Assembly: GCA_964058805.1 (NCBI GenBank) | Contig: CAXKVV010001083.1 | Span: 1 to 32,924, forward strand | Reading direction: 5' to 3' | Origin: Schoenoplectus triqueter | Taxonomy: Eukaryota > Streptophyta > Magnoliopsida > Poales > Cyperaceae | Length of the DNA stretch: 32,924 bases | Part shown: piece by piece, positions 26,273 to 32,924 of the stretch | Layout: each line of letters begins with the position of its first letter | How positions within the stretch are numbered: the first letter of the stretch is position 1 | Notes under the pieces: model-generated | Seen by the model: only the letters and a program-made list of their open reading frames with translations | Told to the model about the DNA's origin: nothing | The model's database searches: none | Program-made: the position numbers and the translations under genes

Positions 26273-28384
26273 CAGATTTTTTTTTATTTTAGTAAATAAA
26301 ATAAATAAATATAGCAAACTGGTCATCTCTCTCCTCACTTTTACATAAATTGCCAGACCCGAGTTTGAAATTCAGGTCCAATTTTTTTTACATAGAAACG
26401 AAAAAAAAATTTACTCGGACCCGAGTTAAATTTTTTTTATGTTTGTGTGTTATATTAAAAATAAAACACAACAATCAGTAAATTGATCTAAAATATTACA
26501 ACAAAAATTAAAATAAAGTTTTATAAAGCCAAATATAAGCACGATTAATACATTGTTCTAAAATAGTGTCAAACAAATTGAAATATTACAACAACAATTA
26601 AAATTCAATTATTCTGGTAAATATAACAACAAAAAACATAAACACACTGATAATCTAAATCATGCTATGTTGGAATAAGCTCGACCTCGAGTTGGCAGCT
26701 TGTTAATACGACCCTTCATTTCATCCATAACCATTGGAATGCGTATCTTCCTTCTCATTTCTTTGTTGATTTTTGCTGGATCTGGCCTGATGACCGGACC
26801 ATTATAAATTGGTCAATCTCGTTTATTGCCATAACTACGCCAATGATCAGACCATGTGTTAATGTAGTACTGTATGGTATAATATGGACTAACGTACTGA
26901 GTGTAATCCAGCCTTCTGAATGAACAAACAACAAGCAAATGATCTCATGGGATGCCGGTCAATTACCAATTCCCGACATGGCTAATAATTACCAATTCCC
27001 AACAATGGCTAATTCAACCTCATATTTCATTTCACCCCTTTGTCCCTATTATTTCAAATAGAAATTATAAATTATTGCTTAAATTTTAAAATTAAATAAA
27101 AAATTATATAAGTATAGAATATTATTGTCTCGATAAGGCTATTTCTGTTGTAAACATCATAGTTGTTGATACCTCAATCCAGTGGTATGACATCGTAAGT
27201 TATCCCATTATCACCGCGATGTTTTATCATTTCGGTGACCTTTTGGGAGAATACCAAACCTTGAGTTTCCCAAACTGCTGCAATTTATCGACGCTGATAG
27301 AACCACTCAACACATTTGTGTCACGTGTTCTCGACGATAGCACATATCGAAAGTTGTCTGGCGATCCTGAACATATTGTTCAGTGATTCTGAACCGTTGT
27401 TTGTCATTATTCCCCACCAATTGATACCCCCATCTAGATGTTGTGCTCATCTTTCTTGATGCAATGCGGTCACTTACTCTGGGGTTAACTCCTCATAATG
27501 AAATTCCTCGACTGACACTTCCTCAGCTGCGGCGGGTTGATTATTGCGGTTTCTGTTATTTCGTGTTCTTCTGTTGGACACTTGATCCGTGCACTAATGC
27601 TGATATTGAATTGGCCAGGGAGCAATTTCAAACCATCATGAATTTGCCTATTCAAGTCACGAAGATTGATTGCCTCGTCGGCAATAAATGTGCACGCAGT
27701 TTGAATATCGTAATCCGTTCCATGAGAAGTTTTCAAGATTTGACCTCCGTGATACACATTGATCAGCAACATTTTCGTCTCTACAATATGATCGATAAAC
27801 CCTATTGTTAGTGTATTTTAATTTTACAGCAAAAATTAATAGTCCAAATAGAAAAAAAACATACAACGTTGATGACACGAGAGTAGTGAATACGGATCGA
27901 ACCTGGATCTGTCGAAAAATAAATTTTCAGTTTGAAGCTCTTGCAACAGTAACAATGGCGATTTTGAAGAAATAGTTAGCTGAAGGAAGATGAAGAAGAA
28001 ATGTACTGGGTGTGCTATATAATATCATGATACTGGGACCGAGTTTAAAACTTAGTTCCAGGTGTACTGGGTTGAGTTTAAAACTCAGTCCAGACACCTG
28101 CAATTTTCAAATGTACTGGATGTGTTTATTTTAATTCTTGTTGTAATATTTTAAATCAATCTACTGACTGTTGTATTTTGTTTTTAATATAACACACAAA
28201 TGTAAAAAAAATCACCTGGACCCGAATTTAAAACTCGGGTCCGGGTAAAAAAAAATTGTTTCTGTGTAAAAAAAAATAGACTCAAGTTTCAAACTCGGGT
28301 CTGACTATTTATACAAAAGTGAGGAGAGAGATAACCAGTTTGCTATATTTATTTATTTTATTTACTAAAATAAAAAAAAATCTG
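26273..28384. mobile_element. Internally deleted MULE with about 255-bp terminal inverted repeats (family member 3)
   Basis: The arms at 26273-26527 and about 28130-28384 are long inverted repeats beginning CAGATTTTTTTTTATTTTAG-like on each strand. They are flanked by TTTTTACTA (26264-26272) and TTTTTACTG (28385-28393), a 9-bp duplication with one difference. The minus strand inside carries the two ends of a Mutator-like protein (see 26660-27772). It sits between a copia remnant on the left and a LINE remnant on the right. Confidence 0.9.
26660..27772 (-). pseudogene. Mutator-like transposase remnant lacking its catalytic core
   Basis: Read on the minus strand, an open N-terminal piece (27772-27485, 95 codons) contains VYHGGQI, DYDIQTACTF and GQFNISISARI. 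This is the conserved start of a common plant MULE transposase class. Further on are the segments SRWGYQLVGN and FYQRR-IAAVWET (about 27440-27270), then TYDVIPLD. Then comes a non-coding stretch, and finally the C-terminal tail YVSPYYTIQYYINTWSDHWR and VIRPDPAKINKEMRRKIRIP (about 26890-26665). The DDE catalytic domain and the SWIM zinc finger (CxC...CxH) are missing, and there are stops. A TATATAAT-like box near 28015-28022 on the same strand may have been its promoter. Confidence 0.78.
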
Positions 28385-28399
28385 TTTTTACTGCCTCAA

Positions 28400-29040
28400 T
28401 GGTTAATAAAACACCTAGAGAGGTCAAAGAGAGTGTTCTTTTGGAAAGGGAAGGAAAAATATTTAAGGGGCCATTGTTTAATTAGTTGGCAATGAGTATG
28501 CTTGCCAACAAAACACGGGAGGAGAGGGAGAAGTCTAAAAACACAGAATATTTCGCTGCTACTTAAAATGGTTACGGCTCTTGCGCAAAAAGCCAGAATC
28601 AGCCTGGGCACTAATGGTGAATAAACCATATGGTCATGCACCACTGCCTGAAATAACAGATACATCATACTTCTTAAAAGACCTGTAGGAGTTAATGGAT
28701 ATTTTTATAGTATCCACAATAGAAGTTAATGGATATTTTTATACTTCTTTGGCGATGGGAAGCACAGGGGCATTTGCTAGCAAAATCAGCGTATGAAATT
28801 TTATCCTACCTTATGGAAGATAACTGTACCTGTCAAAGTGAAAAATCTTCATTTGGCTGATCAAGCATAATAGCATACTACACAGCATAACCTAAGAAAG
28901 AGAAGATGGCCACACCTGGATACGTGTGTGATGTGCAAAAATGTGTACCATGAAAACAACATAATACCTACTACTGCATTGTACAATGGCAAGGAGCATA
29001 TAGGCTCTAAGTCAATCGCAAATAGAAATCTCGGCATACA
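28400..29040 (+). pseudogene. LINE (non-LTR retrotransposon) remnant: RT tail and zf-RVT domain
   Basis: On the + strand, broken by frameshifts, are segments typical of plant L1-type ORF2. These are FGKGREK and GHCLISWQ-VCLPTKHG (about 28440-28520), LKWLRLLRKKPESAWALMVN (about 28560-28625) and GDGKHRGIC (about 28752). The zf-RVT domain follows: LWKITVPVKVKNLHLA, LRKRRWPHLDTCVMCKNVYH and HCTMAK (about 28812-28995). In the family this is the end of the reverse transcriptase plus the small Cys/His domain of ORF2. No poly(A) tail is obvious; TAATAATAATAA at 29070-29084 could be a decayed one. Confidence 0.75.
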
Positions 29041-29146
29041 ATCACTGGTTCAGAATAAAGGCAGTTTTTAATAATAATAATAATTATTAAATTAATATTA
29101 TTAAAAATAAGAGTGAAAAACTGATAATTTTAAATATATAAATAAA

Positions 29147-29230
29147 AACGCGCCACTGCCAGTGGCGTCTTCACTAAACGCGCCACTGCCAGTGACGCGT
29201 TTCCTCAGAACACGCCACAGTCAGTGACGC
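29147..29230. repeat. Three tandem hairpin-forming units CGCCACTGCCAGTGGCG
   Basis: Units at 29151-29167, 29181-29197 and about 29213-29230 (spacing 30-32 bases) share the dyad CGCCACTG-CCAGTGRCG. The first is a perfect palindrome around one central base. They stand immediately upstream of the TATA box at 29241 and are GC-rich in an AT-rich surround. Confidence 0.85.
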
Positions 29231-29240
29231 TTTTGTTTGC

Positions 29241-29248
29241 TATAAATA
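29241..29248 (+). promoter_or_regulatory. TATA box for the repeat-protein gene
   Basis: TATAAATA followed about 30 bases later by TTCAATTCTCACAAACAC, a plausible start region, and 72 bases before the ATG at 29320. Confidence 0.5.
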
Positions 29249-29319
29249 TTAACCCCTGCTCGTTCAATTCTCACAAACACAAAAACAACAAACATCCAAT
29301 TTCATCCAACTTTTTCAAA

Positions 29320-29667
29320 ATGCTACCAGATTTAAATTATAATCCCGATGAAGAAAATTATACTACAGAACAACCGAGCGGCAGTAATTTTTTGACGGGA
29401 ATATTTCCAAACCATAATGAAACCAATTCCTATCAAACCTACGATCAAACTAATTCTTATCAAACCTATGATCAAACCTACGATCAAATCAATTCCTATC
29501 AAACGTGCGATCAAACCAATTCCTATCCAACCTACGATCGAACCAATTCCTATCAAACCTACGATCAAACTATTTCATATCCAACCTACGATCAAACAAA
29601 TTTATATCAGTATCCAGTTATTTACAGTAACAATATAATTTATCAACAACCGAACCCAGCGGTGTAG
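29320..29667 (+). CDS. Small Tyr/Gln/Asp-rich nonapeptide-repeat protein, unknown function
   Basis: An open frame of 115 codons starting at the ATG in CAAAATGC. I do not recognise the protein. After an acidic N-terminus (MLPDLNYNPDEENYTTEQ) come six full nonapeptide units of the pattern TNSYQTYDQ plus a short extra unit (29420-29600), then a Tyr/Asn/Gln/Pro-rich tail. There is no signal peptide or membrane segment; the composition suggests a low-complexity, probably disordered protein. Support for a real gene: a TATAAATA box at 29241-29248, a plausible AC-rich leader and no stop. Against: the 27-base repeats keep other frames open too, and the neighbourhood is transposon debris. The 3' end overlaps the end of the opposing PMD pseudogene by about 50 bases. 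Confidence 0.5.
   Translation: MLPDLNYNPDEENYTTEQPSGSNFLTGIFPNHNETNSYQTYDQTNSYQTYDQTYDQINSYQTCDQTNSYPTYDRTNSYQTYDQTISYPTYDQTNLYQYPVIYSNNIIYQQPNPAV
29420..29600 (+). repeat. 27-bp coding tandem repeat
   Basis: Six near-complete 27-base units (ACCAATTCCTATCAAACCTA core) plus one 12-base partial unit. Differences between units are mostly single bases, several of them silent in the + frame. Confidence 0.9.
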
Positions 29668-31844
29668 TCTCAGAGGGGAAATGTGGGGGATGAGGAGTGG
29701 AGGGAGTCGGTGCAGTCTCAGAATCACCCGTCGAATCTGGAATAGCATCAATATCCGTGGGTAATCCCGACGCTGTAAGAAGCTCGTCCATCTTATGAGG
29801 CATGCCTACATCCTCAAAATGTCTCTTGCAATCGGAGAGCGAAATCTTGCCAAACCGTCTCCATCCCCTGATGACCGCCCATCGGACCGCCTTCAGTGCA
29901 GTCTTTATAACTCTAGCGATCTATTATACAATAATTACATTTATATATTACTTATTACTGAATAGTGCATATAGATATATAAATTTTATAAATTTTAATA
30001 TGCCGTGCGCTGTCTGTGAGGTACGTGAGGAATGTAGCCGATGTCAGGGATCTCCGCTGCCGATAGTATAGGAGGTACCAAATCACTCGGGTCAAGTGGA
30101 GCGCTAGCGGCTCCATAGACCTCAAATCACCGTCGATATCTCCTATAGTCCTCCGCATTCCACTCTTCTTCATCCGGATCTCGTGGAGGAATCTCATCCC
30201 ATATGTCTACATACGCCTGATGATATTGTCTCCAGTTCATATTTTTTTTCTTGAATCCAAGCGTGGATAATTTCTGATGCTCCTCCACAAATGTCTATAA
30301 AATTAGTTAGTATAATTGTGCAAATAATTAGTATAAGAAATAATAAATACAAAAATTATATATTTTTAGTATATATGGTAGAATACCTCGGGAAGCAGAG
30401 GCGGTACTAACTGAAGTAAGCCGAACTGTCATCTCACCCGATCTGGATAGTACCACTCCACTATCGGAAAGTAAATAAGTGGAAGCCGACAAGTATACGA
30501 GTCCACACAATCGTCTACACATGTCGGCAATAAGTGACGAACCGACTCGTACGACCTCCAATTGACATGCGTGTGCGGCAACATAATCAGCTGATCCCTC
30601 ACATACTTCACACCGACGTGTGACGGATTGAGATATCTGTTCTTACCAAGCGTCTATTTCCTATTATCAGTTCAAATTATGATTAGTGATTACACATATA
30701 TTTTCATCGATTGATTGATTTTATTTTGTAATTAAATTATTACCTGCCAAAAGACGCATAACTATCACGGTCCGGTGTACCCTAGTCACTGAAAATGAAT
30801 GCCTCTGAGGCAGGTAATGGACGAGCGGGAGGCAAACGCGTTCAGCTCCACAACAATAATAAAAGCCACAGACCACCAATACTCCTCGTCAATCCTTGGC
30901 ATGCCACATCAAGACGCTGATATAAATAACCAAGTACCGCAGCGCCCCAATTTCTTTTTCTACCGAATTGTAAATCTTCCTATAAATTAAATATTAGTAC
31001 TAAAATTATATAATTATGAAAGATAAATTATTTTAAAATCCTTACCATCAAAATGGGCAGAAGAAATGCTGGTACAGAGTCTCCACTGTTGTCGGGGAAC
31101 ATGATGATCGTCTGCCTCTGGAGCGTGATCAAAATGGGACCGTAACTCTCGAAGGGAAATAGAACGTCTGCTAAATTTTATATTTAACTTAATCATAATT
31201 TGTGAACAAAAAAAAACTAAAATTCATGTAGAGTCTAATCAATTACCTCTCATCTTTGTAGAATGCTGATATATCATCCTGCCCAAATAATTGACAGATG
31301 TATGCCGAAAAATCTCCATCAGTAAATTCAATCGCCAGCTCACCAATAGTGGATAAACCCCACAAACATGTGACGTCCTAAAAAAATTATATTACTATAC
31401 CATCTTTTTAATATTGTAATTAAATTAATAATATTTTAGTATTTACCTCTAGAGTCATGATCATCTCGTCAAAATTTAAGTGAAATGTGTGAGTTTCTGG
31501 CCTCCAAAACTCTATTAACGCGCATAATAAACCCGTATCAATCTTCAAGTTACGGGCCTCCGCTTCTTGCACATAAATCTCACGCAGCCTGGCGAGATGA
31601 AAAAATTCCATAACTCACAACATACTCTGAATGTGCGAGATGTATGGTATCGTCGGACGGTGAGTGCAGAAACGAATGACATTGTTATCTCTCTATAATT
31701 TTTATTTTATAATTAGCTTCTCATATATATATATTTTATTATTTTTTTTAAAATATAATGTACCTCTTCCTGTCTATAATGTGTCTGATGTTTATCTTCA
31801 GGGAGATAAATTATGATATTTTCATTTCATTGCTCGCCTGCCAT
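29618..31844 (-). pseudogene. Plant mobile domain (PMD, MAIN-like) protein gene, multi-exon, broken
   Basis: Minus-strand exons read by eye: 31847-31764, 31692-31447, 31377-31247, 31170-31046, 30979-30744, 30660-30387, 30294 to about 30000, and about 29905-29618, nearly all with GT-AG borders. The family signature is clear: HLARLREI, LIEFWRPETHTFHLNFDEM, TLEDVTCLWGLSTIGE, MFPDNSGDSVPAFLLPIL, GAAVLGYLYQRL and TRSIGGLWLLLLLWS-TRLP. Then follow VRDQLIMLP, RLPLIYFPIVEWYYPDRV, RQFGLLQLVPPLLPE and NWRQYHQAYVDIWDE. PMD proteins include the Arabidopsis MAIN/MAIL proteins and many transposon-borne copies. Breaks: TGA at codon 6 (MAGEQ-stop), in exon 3 (about 31626), in the WS-stop-TRLP segment, before QFGLLQL and in the penultimate exon, plus a frameshift in the 31170-31046 exon. 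It may be a captured copy within a transposon. Confidence 0.85.
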
Positions 31845-32004
31845 TATCTAGTACAAAAACATTATTTCATAATTAATTTATAATTATTTTGTACTTCATT
31901 TTTAATTTATCTATTATATAATTAAATAATAAATAAATTCTACAATTAAAAGCCTAATTATATATATATTATTCTATAATTAAAACCTAATTAAAAGCTT
32001 TTAT

Positions 32005-32690
32005 TCTACAATTAAAGCCTAATTAAATATTTATTATTCTACAATTAAATCAATAATTAATCTACAATTAAATAATAAATAAATTAATTCTACACAAATA
32101 TTTAATAAATAATCTAAAATTATAATTACACAATTCTACAATTTAATCTACAAATAATGTTTTTTAATTAAATCTATAATTAATGAATAATTAAATATTT
32201 TCACATTTAAACCTACAATTATTTAAATTATAATTAATAAATATAATTTCATTATTTAAATATAATTAATCATCAATTAAATTATAATTAATAAATTTTA
32301 TAATTAAATCAATAATTAAATTACAACTAAATTATATTTAAATAATTATAATTTAATCTACAATTAAAGCCTAATTAAATATTTATTATTCTACAATTAA
32401 ATCAATAATTAATATACAATTAAATAATAAATAAATTAATTCTACATAAATATTTAATAAATAATCTAAAATTATGATTACACAATTCTACAATTTAATC
32501 TACAAATAAATATATTTTTTTAATTAAATAGACAATTAAATCTACAATTAATGAATAATTAAATAATTTCACGTTTAAACCTATAATTAATCTTCAATTA
32601 AATTATAATTAATAAATTTTACAATTAAATTTATAATTAAATTATAACTAAATTATATTTAAATAATTATAATTTAATATACACAATTAT
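32005..32690. repeat. Tandem duplication of a roughly 350-bp AT-rich unit
   Basis: ATTAAAGCCTAATTAAATAT begins at 32011 and again at 32363 (352-base offset). The following about 330 bases match with scattered differences and small indels. Copy 1 spans about 32005-32356 and copy 2 about 32357-32690. Confidence 0.85.
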
Positions 32691-32778
32691 TTTTTTAATA
32701 ATTAGTATATAATTTATATTTCAATGCTAACTATTTAGATAAATAAAATTTACCTATAATTGCAATTCAAAACGTGCA

Positions 32779-32924
32779 GATGCACTCGTACGTTTCTTTT
32801 TTCTCCTCTTCTCGTCCTCTCTCTTCCTCTTTCTTCCAATTCCTCTTCCAATTTCTCTCTTTCAATCTCTCTCTTCCTCTTTCTTTCTCTCTTTTCCCTC
32901 TCTTCTCTTTCTTTTTCTTTTTCT
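32779..32924. repeat. Polypyrimidine tract (C/T on +)
   Basis: Nearly uninterrupted C and T to the window edge, with CTCTCTTCCTCTTTCTT recurring at least twice. It may be a promoter or leader element of the minus-strand PMD gene, or simple sequence. Confidence 0.7.

Larger units (their letters stand above)
31848..32924 (-). other. Probable first intron and 5' noncoding exon of the PMD gene
   Basis: On the minus strand AATTATAG|GTAAATTT at 32753 is a good donor and TTTTTGTACTAG|ATAATGG at 31848 a good acceptor. Together they define an intron of about 900 bases of extremely AT-rich DNA. The putative exon beyond 32754 is purine-rich on the minus strand (polypyrimidine on +, 32787-32924), as many plant leaders are. 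No protein is encoded. This is inference from splice signals only. Confidence 0.45.

Noticed and set aside
29041..29230. Possible CRISPR-like array of palindromic units
   Set aside because: Only three units, with short spacers that resemble each other, in clearly eukaryotic DNA.
29332..29638. Extra open frames across the 27-bp repeat on both strands
   Set aside because: A repeat unit divisible by three keeps several frames open; only the frame with TATA box, leader and good start context was kept.
30799..30990. 63-codon + strand frame
   Set aside because: It lies opposite a PMD exon whose minus-strand reading matches the family (GAAVLGYLYQRL), so it is a shadow.

Overview
This window is nuclear DNA of a flowering plant. 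It is very AT-rich, its genes have GT-AG introns, and it is crowded with plant transposable-element remains. One intact cellular gene stands out: a five-exon cytokinin dehydrogenase (CKX) on the + strand at 19335-23878. Its spliced 536-residue product resembles, from memory, the rice CKX5 / Arabidopsis CKX5 group, and several internal stretches look closer to the monocot version. A non-grass monocot is therefore my tentative guess, but this needs a database search. Layout, left to right: 1-13.5 kb holds no recognisable cellular gene. It contains non-autonomous DNA transposons: three hAT-type elements with 8-bp target duplications (1120-1530, 10947-11179, 11983-12488); two Mutator-like (MULE) elements with long, palindrome-bearing terminal inverted repeats (about 3262-3970 and 8702-9821); and several foldback MITEs of two families sitting in TA/GA microsatellites (4164-4579, 5070-5479, 5580-5808, 6261-6663, 6675-6841). 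A degenerate hAT transposase pseudogene lies at 13593-15778. It is followed by a cluster of paired CGTTATAACG palindromes (16042-16275), more MITEs and a compound microsatellite. Then come the CKX promoter and gene (about 19.1-24.1 kb). Downstream are a decayed Ty1-copia pol fragment on the minus strand (25.2-26.26 kb), a 2.1-kb internally deleted MULE (26273-28384) with about 255-bp inverted repeats, and a LINE reverse-transcriptase tail (28400-29040). The right end has a small, apparently intact + strand gene encoding a tyrosine/glutamine-rich nonapeptide-repeat protein (29320-29667). It is convergent with a broken plant-mobile-domain (PMD/MAIN-like) gene on the minus strand (about 29618-31844, with a probable 5' noncoding exon beyond 32754). 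How the genes work together: there is no operon or shared pathway. CKX would act alone in cytokinin breakdown, while everything else is mobile DNA or its relics. The parts most worth a second look are the MULE family with paired palindromes in its ends, the 20-bp-spaced CGTTATAACG pairs, the long perfect-hairpin MITE, and the small repeat-protein gene with a palindromic tandem repeat in its promoter. All coordinates and splice sites were read by eye. No search or alignment program was run.
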